From an uncultured Oscillospiraceae bacterium (GTDB lineage Bacteria > Bacillota > Clostridia > Oscillospirales > Oscillospiraceae): DNA of 39,876 nucleotides. Both the position numbers and the translations under genes were made by a program. Each line of letters starts with the position of its first letter. Position 1 is the stretch's first letter. The stretch is taken from assembly GCA_934623575.1 (NCBI GenBank), contig CAKTVL010000016.1, positions 1-39,876 on the forward strand, in the 5' to 3' direction. Below are positions 23,753-32,450 of the stretch, one piece after another. The notes under the pieces are model-generated. The model searched no databases. It had not been told where the DNA came from and worked only from the letters and a program-made list of their open reading frames with translations.

Positions 23753-24571
23753 TTGAAGATTTTTCGCAATCGCACCGTCATCGGTGTGCTGTGTATCCTG
23801 CTGGCGCTGATCATCTGCTTCGGTGTTACGCCGCTGTTCAGCCGCAGCGCCAGTGAGAAAACGGAGATCGTCCGTGTGACGAAGGACATCAAGGAAGGTG
23901 ACGAGATCACTGCCGAGATGGTCCAGACGGTAGAGGTCGGCGCCTACAATCTGCCACAGAACCTTATGACAGACAAAAAAGAGGTCATCGGCAAATATGC
24001 GACCGCTGACCTGGCGGCCGGAGATTACATCCTCTCCGGCAAGCTTTCCGCTGTCCCTGCGGCAGAGAATGCCTATCTCTATAATCTGGACGGCACAAAG
24101 CAGGCCATCTCCGTTACCATCAAGAGCTTTGCCACCGGCCTTTCCGGCAAGCTGGAAAGCGGTGATATCGTCACGGTCATCGTGGCGGACTATCAGGGCA
24201 AGGGCGAAACAGCCATTCCTCCGGAGCTGCAGTATGTGGAGGTCATCTCGGTGACTGCCTCCTCCGGATACGATGCCAACACCGGTGAAGTGGTGGATGA
24301 AAAGGAACTGCCCTCCACCGTGACGCTGCTGGTGACTACCGAGCAGGCCAAGGTACTGGCAGAGCTGGAACAGGATAGTGAGCTCCATCTGGCGCTGGTG
24401 TATCGCGGAACACCCGAAAATGCCGCCAAGTTTATCGCGGCACAGGATGCCCTGATCAAGGAGCTGTACGCAGAACCGGAGCCAGAGAACAGCGGTGAAA
24501 CCGCAGAAGGTACAGAATCTAAGGAAAGCGAGGGCACGGATCCTTCCGCGGAAAGTGAGGCCACCGAATGA
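23753..24571 (+). CDS. CpaB/RcpC-like SAF-domain protein
   Basis: This is a 272-residue protein with one N-terminal membrane helix (VIGVLCILLALIICFGV). A SAF domain follows (about 42-105: VRVTKDIKEGDEITAEMVQ to LAAGDYILSGKL), then a CpaB-like middle (LSGKLESGDIVTVIV) and a low-complexity Glu/Ser tail. CpaB/RcpC proteins are Flp pilus assembly factors. In a Gram-positive there is no outer membrane secretin, so its exact role is open. The start is TTG after TAAGGAGG. Confidence 0.78.
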   Translation: MKIFRNRTVIGVLCILLALIICFGVTPLFSRSASEKTEIVRVTKDIKEGDEITAEMVQTVEVGAYNLPQNLMTDKKEVIGKYATADLAAGDYILSGKLSAVPAAENAYLYNLDGTKQAISVTIKSFATGLSGKLESGDIVTVIVADYQGKGETAIPPELQYVEVISVTASSGYDANTGEVVDEKELPSTVTLLVTTEQAKVLAELEQDSELHLALVYRGTPENAAKFIAAQDALIKELYAEPEPENSGETAEGTESKESEGTDPSAESEATE

Positions 24572-25374
24572 ATTTTCTGAAAGGCAGCCTCTTTCGCCGG
24601 AACATAGAGCCGGAGGAGCTGGAGCCGATGGAGAAGTCCAGAGGCGGCATTCTCGCCGTTTGGGGCAGTCCCGGCTGCGGCAAGACGGTAACGGCAGTCA
24701 AAATCGCACAGCATTTGGCATCCCAGAAGAAAAATACGGTGCTGCTGCTCTGCGATATGACCGCACCTATGATGCCCTGCATTTGCTCTCCCGCGGAATT
24801 AGAGGTCGATAAGTCCCTCGGCAGTATCTTTGCCGCCCAGCATATCTCCGTAAATCTCATCAAGCACAATCTGACCACCCTCAAGCGCCTGCCGCACCTG
24901 ACGATGCTTGGCCTTCGCAAGAAAGAAAACGAGTACACCTATGCGCCCTGCACCAAGCAGCAGGCGGAGGAGCTCATCCGCGGACTCCGTGAGATCGTAC
25001 CCTATGTGGTCATTGATTGCTCCAGCTACATTGCCAACGACATTCTCTCCGCTGTGGCGCTGATGGAAGCGGACAGCGTTCTGCAACTTGCAAGCTGCGA
25101 CCTGAAATCGGTCGGATACCTCTCCAGTCAGCTTCCGCTCCTGGGAGAACTGAAATGGGACAAGGACAAGCAATACCGGGTAGCATCCAACATTAAGCCC
25201 TTTCAGGCGGCAGACCGCATCGGTCAGGTACTGGGCAGCGTAGTATTTCGTTTGCCGTATTCGCAGGAGCTGGAGGAGCAGTATTTGGCCGGTGAGCTGC
25301 TGGCAGACCTCTCCATGAAGGATAGCCGTGCATTCCGCAAGGAGATCGATCGAATCTGTGAGGAGGTGTTCTGA
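24568..25374 (+). CDS. TadZ/CpaE-like MinD-family ATPase
   Basis: This is a 268-residue soluble protein of the ParA/MinD superfamily, which in Tad systems localises pilus assembly. The P-loop is GSPGCGKT (33-40), with later VVIDCSSYIANDIL and a membrane/partner-facing C-terminus. The P-loop lacks the first KGG lysine of classical MinD. The start overlaps the preceding stop by ATGA, and the CpaF gene follows without a gap. Confidence 0.78.
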   Translation: MNFLKGSLFRRNIEPEELEPMEKSRGGILAVWGSPGCGKTVTAVKIAQHLASQKKNTVLLLCDMTAPMMPCICSPAELEVDKSLGSIFAAQHISVNLIKHNLTTLKRLPHLTMLGLRKKENEYTYAPCTKQQAEELIRGLREIVPYVVIDCSSYIANDILSAVALMEADSVLQLASCDLKSVGYLSSQLPLLGELKWDKDKQYRVASNIKPFQAADRIGQVLGSVVFRLPYSQELEEQYLAGELLADLSMKDSRAFRKEIDRICEEVF

Positions 25375-26868
25375 TTGCTTGGTGAAAGACGAAGCAACTC
25401 CCTGTTTACCCCGGCCGCCTCCGCAGAACCGGAGAGAAAGCCGGAACAGACAGAGGTGCATGACATCTCCTTCGAGGAGCGCACCGGAAGATCGCTTTTT
25501 GTGGAAACTGCAACAGCACCACGTGCAAGCGAACTCTTCTTTGCTCCACAGGAGAAAGGCGTCACCTTTGCGGAGGCGCTCAGTCAGGTGCAGGGCTATC
25601 TTTCGGAAACCTATGCCACCCTCATCACAGAGGATAACTCGGATGCCAAAGAGCAGATGAAGCGCCGCATGGCACGATATCTGCAGGAGAACCGCATCGC
25701 CGTGGATGGCATGACAGCCTCTGAGCTGGTGGATGCCCTGTACACGGAAATGGCAGAGTACGGATTTTTAACCAAGTACATTTTTGCAGACGGCATTGAG
25801 GAGATCGACATCAACTCCTGGCGGGACATTGAGATCCAGTATTCGGACGGTCATACCGCCAAGCTGGAGGAGCATTTCGACTCGCCGGAACACGCCGCCA
25901 ATGTCATCCGCCGTATGCTGCAGAACTCCGGCAAGGTACTGGACAATGCCAGCCCTATCATTACCTCCCGATTGGCGAAGAACATTCGAATCTCGGTCAT
26001 CAAAACGCCGGTGTTGGATGAGGATGCCGGTGTTGCCGCATCCATCCGCATTGTGAATCCCAGGAATCTCAGCAAGGCGGACTTCGTGCAGAGCGGTACG
26101 GCCACAGAGGAAATGCTGGACTTTCTGTCCGCCTGCCTTCGCTATGGCGTGTCCATCTGCGTAGCGGGAGCGACCTCCTCCGGCAAGACCACCGTGGCGG
26201 GCTGGCTCCTCTCCACCATTCCAGACCGCAAGCGCATCTTTACCATTGAGGATGGCTCCCGAGAACTCCAGCTCATCCGTGAGCGTGACGGAAGGGTGAC
26301 GAACTCTGTCGTTCATACGCAGACCCGCGACAGCGAGAATGAGCGTCAGCGCATCGACCAGATCGCATTGTTGGATATCGCTCTGCGTTTCAATCCAGAC
26401 ATCATCTGCGTGGGTGAGATGCGCGGCCCAGAGGCCAACGCGGCTCAGGAGGCTGCCCGTGTGGGCATTGCGGTACTGACCACCATCCACTCCAATTCCA
26501 GCGAGGGTACCTACCGCCGCATGGTGTCCCTCTGCAAACGTGCCGTGGACACCCCGGACGATACCCTCATGGGATATGTCACCGAGGCGTACCCCATTGT
26601 GGTCTACTGCCGCCAGCTGGAGAATAAGCAGCGCCGCATCACCAACATCTCCGAATGCGAGATCCTGCCGGATGGAAGCCGCAGGCTCCACAAGCTCTAT
26701 GAGTATCACATCACGGACAACCATCTGGAGGACAACCGCTTCATCATTGAGGGTGAGCATCGGAAATGTGAGGAGATATCCGAAAGCCTGCGGCGCCGCT
26801 TTATCGAAAACGGGATGCCGCTTGGAGAGTTGGCGCAATTCGTTCAAGGAAAGGAGGAAGATGAATGA
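25375..26868 (+). CDS. CpaF/TadA-type secretion ATPase
   Basis: This is a 497-residue hexameric-ATPase-type protein that powers pilus assembly. It has an N-terminal variable part (1-100), a CpaF linker region (EEIDINSWRDIEIQYSDG), Walker A GATSSGKT (265-272) and an Asp-box/Walker B DIICVGEMRG (342-351). The His-box TTIHSNSSEGTYRR follows. These are all hallmarks of the CpaF branch, not of VirB11. The start is TTG at 25375, directly after the TadZ-like stop, with GAGGAGGTG 11 bases before it. It overlaps tadB by ATGA. Confidence 0.9.
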   Translation: MLGERRSNSLFTPAASAEPERKPEQTEVHDISFEERTGRSLFVETATAPRASELFFAPQEKGVTFAEALSQVQGYLSETYATLITEDNSDAKEQMKRRMARYLQENRIAVDGMTASELVDALYTEMAEYGFLTKYIFADGIEEIDINSWRDIEIQYSDGHTAKLEEHFDSPEHAANVIRRMLQNSGKVLDNASPIITSRLAKNIRISVIKTPVLDEDAGVAASIRIVNPRNLSKADFVQSGTATEEMLDFLSACLRYGVSICVAGATSSGKTTVAGWLLSTIPDRKRIFTIEDGSRELQLIRERDGRVTNSVVHTQTRDSENERQRIDQIALLDIALRFNPDIICVGEMRGPEANAAQEAARVGIAVLTTIHSNSSEGTYRRMVSLCKRAVDTPDDTLMGYVTEAYPIVVYCRQLENKQRRITNISECEILPDGSRRLHKLYEYHITDNHLEDNRFIIEGEHRKCEEISESLRRRFIENGMPLGELAQFVQGKEEDE

Positions 26869-27794
26869 CTATGATCCAGCTGATCGCCTGCATCGGCATG
26901 ATCACAGGGCTTTTTATGGTGCTGCATGTCTCGCCGCGGGAACTGAGCGACAGTCTCTTTGCCCGCTTGACCGCAGCCCCCGGCAGTATCCGTGCCGATA
27001 TCAACGAGACGACCAGGCGAAAAAAAGCGGGGTTTCTCCGGCGTGAGATCACCGAGGCGCAGGCGGTCTTGGCAGCCTCCGGGAGGGCAGACAAGTTCCC
27101 CATGGTGTGCTTTACATCTCTGCTCTGTTTTGCGTTGGGAGCCTGCATCGCCATTGCCGCAGGAAACGCTTTCCTCGTGCCAGTGCTGGCGGTCGGTTTG
27201 ATGCTGACCCCGTTTTGGTATGTCAAGCTCACAGCGGGCAGCTTCAAAAAGGATGTGGCGGCAGAACTGGAGACAGCGCTGTCCGTCATTACCACAGCTT
27301 ACCTGCGTACTGAGAACTTTCAGCAGGCAGTGGAGGAGAATGTCCGTTATCTGCACCCTCCGGTGCAGGAGGTGTTCCAGCGCTTTCTGATGCGCATTAA
27401 GCACATCGACCCGGATATGGATGCGGCGCTCACTGACCTGAAAGCCGCTATCGACAACGAGGTCTGGCGGGAATGGTGCGACGCCGTGATGGCCTGTCAG
27501 ACAGACCGAAGCCTGAAAAGCATCCTGACGCCCATCGTCAGCAAGCTGTCGGATATGCGGGTGGTCAATGCGGAACTGGAAAATTTGGTGTTTGGCCCCC
27601 GCAAGGAGTTCATCACCATGGCCATCCTCGTGCTGATCAACATTCCGCTGGTGCGCTTCATCAATAAGGACTGGTATCACACGCTGGTAGCCACTATCCC
27701 CGGTCAAATGGTCATCGCTGTCTGCCTTGCCGCTGTGTTCGTGTCCTTTGCATTCGTCGTGAAGCTGACGCAGCCCATTGAGTATCGGAGGTGA
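26865..27794 (+). CDS. TadB-like type II secretion F-family membrane protein
   Basis: This is a 309-residue inner-membrane platform protein. It has an N-terminal helix, two close helices (about 80-120), a soluble F-domain (ELETALSVITTAYLRTENF then DALTDLKAAIDNEVW) and two C-terminal helices. T2SF/TadB proteins form the base on which the CpaF ATPase acts. It is translationally coupled to cpaF and followed by its partner TadC. Confidence 0.85.
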   Translation: MTMIQLIACIGMITGLFMVLHVSPRELSDSLFARLTAAPGSIRADINETTRRKKAGFLRREITEAQAVLAASGRADKFPMVCFTSLLCFALGACIAIAAGNAFLVPVLAVGLMLTPFWYVKLTAGSFKKDVAAELETALSVITTAYLRTENFQQAVEENVRYLHPPVQEVFQRFLMRIKHIDPDMDAALTDLKAAIDNEVWREWCDAVMACQTDRSLKSILTPIVSKLSDMRVVNAELENLVFGPRKEFITMAILVLINIPLVRFINKDWYHTLVATIPGQMVIAVCLAAVFVSFAFVVKLTQPIEYRR

Positions 27795-27798
27795 GAGG

Positions 27799-28671
27799 GT
27801 GAAATTGCTGTTATTCCTGTTCGGCTCCGCCTTGGCTGCCGGACTGTATTTCGTTCTGGCGGACCTACTGAAGATCCCTAGACTGGCAACGGAGCGTGCC
27901 CTCATCTCCGCAGGACGCAAGGAGCGCAGTCTTGTGAAATCTATGGAGACGCTCGTCTTGGGATGGTCGCTGAAGCTGGCTCCGCTGATCCGCTTGGATG
28001 CCTACAAACGCAGACGGCTGGAAACGAAGCTGACTGCCGCAGGACTGGATATGACCCCCGAGGTCTTTACGGCTTACACCGTTCTGAAGCCCTGTCTCAT
28101 CCTGCTGGGGATCATCCCGTGTCTCCTGATCTTGCCCATCCTGACACCATTGGTGGTAGTACTGGCGCTGCTCACTTACTTCAAGGAGAGCCGTCGGGCG
28201 GATGAGCTGTGCAAGGCCAGAATGGAACTGGTGGAGGGTGAACTGCCTCGCTTCGTGGCGACCATCCATCAGGAACTGGCCGCCAGCCGGGATGTCCTGC
28301 GTATTCTGGAGAACTACAAGAAACACGCCGGGCCAGACTTTGCCCGTGAACTGGATGTGCTGACGGCGGATATGCGCTCCTCCTCTTATGAGGCGGCACT
28401 CATTCGCTTTGAAGCCCGTATGGGCTCGGCCATCATCTCGGATATCGTCCGCGGTCTCGTCGGTATCCTGCGGGGCGATGATGGACGGATGTACTTCCAA
28501 ATGCTCTCCCACGATTTGAAAGCATTGGAGCTGCAGCGGCTGAAGGCCAAGGCGGCGAAGATCCCGCCAAAGATCCGGGTGTTCAGCTTCCTCATGCTCA
28601 TGTGCTTCATGCTGACGTACATCGTCATTATCGTCTACCAGATCATCAACTCGCTGGGTTCGCTGTTTTAA
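27799..28671 (+). CDS. TadC-like type II secretion F-family membrane protein
   Basis: This is a 290-residue partner of the TadB-like protein with the same plan: helix, paired helices (CLILLGIIPCLLILPILTPL), F-domain (GELPRFVATIHQELAASRDVL), a conserved middle and a final helix pair (RVFSFLMLMCFMLTYIVIIV). GTG 27799 is chosen as start because GGAGGTGA lies just before it. An in-frame TTG further upstream has no site. Confidence 0.85.
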   Translation: MKLLLFLFGSALAAGLYFVLADLLKIPRLATERALISAGRKERSLVKSMETLVLGWSLKLAPLIRLDAYKRRRLETKLTAAGLDMTPEVFTAYTVLKPCLILLGIIPCLLILPILTPLVVVLALLTYFKESRRADELCKARMELVEGELPRFVATIHQELAASRDVLRILENYKKHAGPDFARELDVLTADMRSSSYEAALIRFEARMGSAIISDIVRGLVGILRGDDGRMYFQMLSHDLKALELQRLKAKAAKIPPKIRVFSFLMLMCFMLTYIVIIVYQIINSLGSLF

Positions 28672-28683
28672 GGAGGAATGCCT

Positions 28684-29079
28684 ATGAAGAAATTACGAAA
28701 ACGGCACTCCGGCGAGGGCTATATCGATGTGTGCGTGTTGGTGGTCTGTGCCATGCTGGTGCTGGCACTGGCGGTGCGGATCCTGCCGGTATTCGTCGCC
28801 AAGCAGCAGCTTGACACCTATGCGGTGGAGCTGGTGCGGGAAGCGGAGATCTCCGGCAGAGTCGGAACGGAAACCAGCCGCCGTGCCGCAGCACTGACCG
28901 ACAGCACGGGACTGGATCCCAATATCCGCTGGTCGAAAACGGGCCGCATTCAGCTCAATGAGGAAGTCACCGTAACGCTGACTTTGGACATGGACATCGG
29001 TCTGTTCGGCGGCTTCGGCTCATTTCCCATCACACTGCGGTCGGAGGCCACCGGAAAGTCGGAGGTGTATTGGAAATGA
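28684..29079 (+). CDS. DUF4320 pilin-like protein
   Basis: This is a 131-residue protein with a short basic leader, then HSGEGYIDVCV and a hydrophobic helix (LVVCAMLVLALAVRILPV). A TadE-like beta-rich domain ends GSFPITLRSEATGKSEVYWK. I recognise it as DUF4320. The GEGYID junction matches that of the pilin-like protein at 23060, so it is probably a minor pilin processed by the same peptidase. The ATG at 28684 is preferred over 28678 because of spacing from AGGAGG. It overlaps the next gene by ATGA. Confidence 0.82.
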   Translation: MKKLRKRHSGEGYIDVCVLVVCAMLVLALAVRILPVFVAKQQLDTYAVELVREAEISGRVGTETSRRAAALTDSTGLDPNIRWSKTGRIQLNEEVTVTLTLDMDIGLFGGFGSFPITLRSEATGKSEVYWK

Positions 29080-29612
29080 GCAAGCACTGTTTCCTTCGCC
29101 GCCACCCCGGCGAGGGCACCCCCATGATCCTTGCCATCGTGCTGGTTCTATTGATGCTTTTTTGCACGGTCGCGGAGTTCAGCCGGGTGTGGATCATCGC
29201 CCAGGGTGTCAAGGAGGCTGCCCAGCAGGCAGTCATCTCCACCATCAACGACAACTATGACGATGTGTACCACGCTGTGCGGGAGGGCTATGCCGCAGGC
29301 TGGTATCCGGACGGCACAGGCCGATGGGATGAGAGCGTGGATACCGGCGATGTGTACGGTCAGCTGGCATCAACGCTTGGGCTGGAGAACACCGGCAGCG
29401 GATATCAGAAGCTTTCAAACGGAAATGTGGAATATACCATCTCCGGTCTGAGCGTGGAGCTGAGTAACAATGCTCTCAGTTCCGGGCAGAGCAAGGGCTA
29501 TACCGCTGCGGTGGAGATCCACTTGGAGGTGCCGGTACGCTTTCTTGGAACCCTTTTGCCTGCGGCTGAAATGACGCTGCACACGGAAGCTAAATATGTG
29601 CCGGTATTCTGA
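29076..29612 (+). CDS. TadE/TadG-like pseudopilin
   Basis: This is a 178-residue protein with a basic leader (MSKHCFLRRHP), the junction GEGTP and a hydrophobic helix (MILAIVLVLLMLFCTVAEF). An extracellular domain follows that ends with a beta-strand-rich part (TAAVEIHLEVPVRFLGTLLP). It fits TadE-like minor pilins. The junction parallels GEGYID in the two other pilin-like proteins. It is the last gene of the overlapping pilus operon. The next 86 bases hold only a possible weak promoter (TAGACT, 17 bases, TATTGT). Confidence 0.75.
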   Translation: MSKHCFLRRHPGEGTPMILAIVLVLLMLFCTVAEFSRVWIIAQGVKEAAQQAVISTINDNYDDVYHAVREGYAAGWYPDGTGRWDESVDTGDVYGQLASTLGLENTGSGYQKLSNGNVEYTISGLSVELSNNALSSGQSKGYTAAVEIHLEVPVRFLGTLLPAAEMTLHTEAKYVPVF

Positions 29613-29698
29613 AAAAGTTTCGCTTTCCCAATAGACTTGCGCCGAAAGGTGTGGTATTGTCCAATCAAGAGATAAATCAGAAAAAAGGAGGAAAATCA

Positions 29699-30274
29699 AT
29701 GAACGATAAGACGAAACGGATCATCCTCATCACCGTCTGCTGCCTGTTCTGCGGTGCGGCAGTCATCGGGATCGCCGGACGTTTCGGCGGGAATACGGTG
29801 ACGCCATCCGGAACGGTATCCGGCAGCCAGCCGGACAGCAGCGACCCCAATGTGAACATCAACAACCAGGGCGATGTGAATGTCTCGTCGCTCACGCCGG
29901 AGCAGAGTGACCCCGGCCAGGGTGCAAACTCCAACGGCACGGAGCAGACCATCCAGGCAGACCCCGTTAAGCCGGACGCTCCGGAAAAGCCGGAATCGCC
30001 CAGCGGCACAACAACACTGCCGGATGACCACAAAGCGGAAGATGTGCCGGCCTCGGAACGAAAGACGGAGGATGAGCCGCACCCCACATATCCGGAGCAG
30101 CCCACCTCAAAGCCTGCGGAATCCCAGCCCGCTGCGGGAAGCACGAACTCGTCCGGCCAGGTGTATGTGCCCGGCTTCGGCTATGTGGACAGCAGCGGAG
30201 CCAATGATGGTGGTACGCTGGATGACATGTATGAGAACGGAAATAAAATTGGTAACATGGGCGGCGGGAACTAA
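29699..30274 (+). CDS. Secreted low-complexity protein (DUF6550-like)
   Basis: This is a 191-residue protein with one N-terminal membrane helix (IILITVCCLFCGAAVIGIAG). A long disordered stretch rich in Pro, Ser, Glu, Asp and Asn follows, and it ends with VYVPGFGYVDSSGANDGG and a Gly-rich tail. I recall similar proteins annotated DUF6550 next to DUF4320 genes, so a role at the fibre base or cell surface is plausible. The ATG at 29699 follows AAGGAGG. A GAAA-looped terminator follows. Confidence 0.65.
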   Translation: MNDKTKRIILITVCCLFCGAAVIGIAGRFGGNTVTPSGTVSGSQPDSSDPNVNINNQGDVNVSSLTPEQSDPGQGANSNGTEQTIQADPVKPDAPEKPESPSGTTTLPDDHKAEDVPASERKTEDEPHPTYPEQPTSKPAESQPAAGSTNSSGQVYVPGFGYVDSSGANDGGTLDDMYENGNKIGNMGGGN

Positions 30275-30293
30275 CCGCACTTTCAATCAGCAT

Positions 30294-30327
30294 GGCGCAG
30301 TCAGAAATGACTGCGCCGTTTCTTTTT
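30294..30327 (+). terminator. Terminator-like hairpin inside the ICE gene run
   Basis: GGCGCAGTCA pairs perfectly with TGACTGCGCC around GAAA and is followed by GTTTCTTTTT. Confidence 0.88.
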
Positions 30328-30352
30328 CCCGAAGCTTTGAAAGGAGAAATCC

Positions 30353-32071
30353 ATGAAACGACTTCTCGCACTTTTGCTTTCTCTGGTGCTCATGCTGGGT
30401 GTGGCTGTTCCGGTGTATGCCACCGGTGACGGCAACTTCGACGGCGGTGGCGGCGGCATGGGCAGCGGCAGCGCAAGCAACTACTGGAATCCCGGCATGG
30501 ACGGTGTCCGCATTTCGATCATCAATGCGGAAACGCATGCGGTCGTGACCTCACCAGTGGATTTGACCAACCAAACGCCTGCATCGAACATCATTCACTT
30601 TGGTAAGGTCAGTAAATTATCCTACAATGCAGGCCGAAGCTTATCACCTGTAGTCGGCGGCTATTCATACCGAAATCCGGCACAGAGCCTGCCTCGCATC
30701 ATTTCCTCTGGCGACTATCCCGCCAGCATTGCGGCGATTCGAAGCTATTTTACAGACGAGCAGGTCATTCGGTCCATTGCCGGATATGTGGGAATGGACT
30801 TTGATACGCTCATTGCCGGCGATTACAAAATCGTTGTCGAGCCTATCGCATATCTGGTTTACAACGGAGCCTACTATGCCATGACGGCCACGGAAGCGGC
30901 GCTCTATGATCAAAAGGTAAACGGAGATCTCAGAAGCAAGATGGGATCCCTGACCCATAAGAATCTGCCGCTGGCCATATTCCTTGAAGAAGCTGACTTG
31001 GGCTATCCCGCATGGTCCGGAAGCACCAATAGCAAGGTCAGCAACGATCAGATCATCTCTTCCCTTGGCATCGGTGTCGTCCGCTTCAATGGTGAACTGG
31101 AACCGCCCGATGTAAATGACTTCGACTATGAATACCGAGTCGATACCGATGTGATCTCCTCGGTGGAGGTGAGCGGCGGGCAGTCTGATCCGGACAATCC
31201 GGTGACGGTCCGCTTTGTGATTCAAGGCAGGACTTACACCGTCAGCAATGTCTACTATCCGGACGGCGACAGCCAACTGGTATGGGTGAAGTGGCACACG
31301 CCATCAGAGCCCTGCGTCATCACGATTGCCGTCAGCGTGTCTGGCGGCGGCACGGCGCAGAGCACCATCACCTGCAACATCGTGGATTTGGACGGCAACG
31401 ATCCGCCTAACCCAGTGGCGGATGACCGCAACGACCGTTTCCGTCTGGCCTCTATTCCGGAGAAAGAACAGGTAACATCCGCTTCCTGGGGCATTTGGTC
31501 ACCCTGGTGGCAGGAAAATTGGGAATGGGTAGAGAACTGGGAGAAGTGCTGGCACACGGGCGACTGGTATCACTGGGTAGATAACGGCTGGTGGGAAGAT
31601 CATGGCTGGTGGGAGTTTGACTACAACAGCTACTCCGCAAGTCTGAGCGCATCCATGCGCATCACGCCGGATAGTCTGTCACCCACTGCAACCGCAGCTA
31701 CCATGAAAAGCGGGTACGGAATTCAGGAGAAAGTAACGGCAAGAGTAACGGCTACGCAGAGCGCGGCTGTCACGGCGGCGCAGAATGCCGTGACCTATTT
31801 CCCTGAATTCGGGTACGAGGGCTTCTGGAGATTGCTGAATCGCAGCATCAGCGGCAAGGGCACTACCTTCGCTTTCAAAAACAATCCCTACAGCACCTAT
31901 GACCGCCCGACCCATTTCACACCGATCTGGTATCCGGACGGCAGCTACACGCCGTATACCTGGCTTCTGGACTGCTGGACACCCACGGGAATGCTCAGTA
32001 TGAACCTGACGGATTCCGTGCGCATATCCGGTGACCTATGGGAAGAATGGCATATCGCGCCCTCAAAATAA
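30353..32071 (+). CDS. Large secreted protein with Trp-rich segment
   Basis: This is a 572-residue protein with a signal peptide ending VPVYA (about residue 22-24). A Gly-rich mature start (FDGGGGGMGSGSAS) and an extracellular domain (about 40-250) follow, then beta-rich Ig-like sequence (about 260-350). An exceptional segment at about 379-420 contains 14 tryptophans. There is no membrane anchor or sorting signal at the C-terminus. I know similar proteins only from Clostridia conjugative elements, beside the pilus-like genes. It could be a tip adhesin or surface-contact factor, which is inference. The ATG follows AAAGGAG. Confidence 0.7.
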   Translation: MKRLLALLLSLVLMLGVAVPVYATGDGNFDGGGGGMGSGSASNYWNPGMDGVRISIINAETHAVVTSPVDLTNQTPASNIIHFGKVSKLSYNAGRSLSPVVGGYSYRNPAQSLPRIISSGDYPASIAAIRSYFTDEQVIRSIAGYVGMDFDTLIAGDYKIVVEPIAYLVYNGAYYAMTATEAALYDQKVNGDLRSKMGSLTHKNLPLAIFLEEADLGYPAWSGSTNSKVSNDQIISSLGIGVVRFNGELEPPDVNDFDYEYRVDTDVISSVEVSGGQSDPDNPVTVRFVIQGRTYTVSNVYYPDGDSQLVWVKWHTPSEPCVITIAVSVSGGGTAQSTITCNIVDLDGNDPPNPVADDRNDRFRLASIPEKEQVTSASWGIWSPWWQENWEWVENWEKCWHTGDWYHWVDNGWWEDHGWWEFDYNSYSASLSASMRITPDSLSPTATAATMKSGYGIQEKVTARVTATQSAAVTAAQNAVTYFPEFGYEGFWRLLNRSISGKGTTFAFKNNPYSTYDRPTHFTPIWYPDGSYTPYTWLLDCWTPTGMLSMNLTDSVRISGDLWEEWHIAPSK

Positions 32072-32092
32072 CAACAAAAATTGGAGGTATCT

Positions 32093-32440
32093 ATGAGCAA
32101 AATGAAATGCAAGCGCCTTTGTGTGATGCTGACCCTGTCCCTGCTGCTGGTCTGCATGATGGGAACCACGGCCTTTGCCGCCGGCACCGGCGATGTGGCT
32201 GGAGCGGTGGAAAGCACCTGGGCTACGGCATCCACGCAGATCAAGACCGTCGTCAACAATGTGGTGTTTCCCGCCATCGACCTGATCCTCGCAGTGTTCT
32301 TCTTCGCCAAACTTGGTACGGCTTATTTTGACTACCGAAAAAGTGGCCAGTTCGAGTGGACGGCTCCCGCCATCCTGTTTGCGTGCCTCGTATTCACGCT
32401 GACGGCCCCACTCTATATCTGGCAGATCATCGGGATCTGA
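32093..32440 (+). CDS. DUF3852 small membrane protein
   Basis: This is a 115-residue protein with an N-terminal signal-like segment ending TTAFAA and two more hydrophobic helices (VVFPAIDLILAVFFFAKLG and ILFACLVFTLTAPLYIWQII). The sequence matches DUF3852 as I remember it. The topology recalls small VirB2/VirB3-like subunits of conjugation machines, and it sits at the start of the transfer genes. ATG 32093 follows GGAGG. The track-like TTG upstream overlaps that site. Confidence 0.78.
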   Translation: MSKMKCKRLCVMLTLSLLLVCMMGTTAFAAGTGDVAGAVESTWATASTQIKTVVNNVVFPAIDLILAVFFFAKLGTAYFDYRKSGQFEWTAPAILFACLVFTLTAPLYIWQIIGI

Positions 32441-32450
32441 GGTGTAGGCA

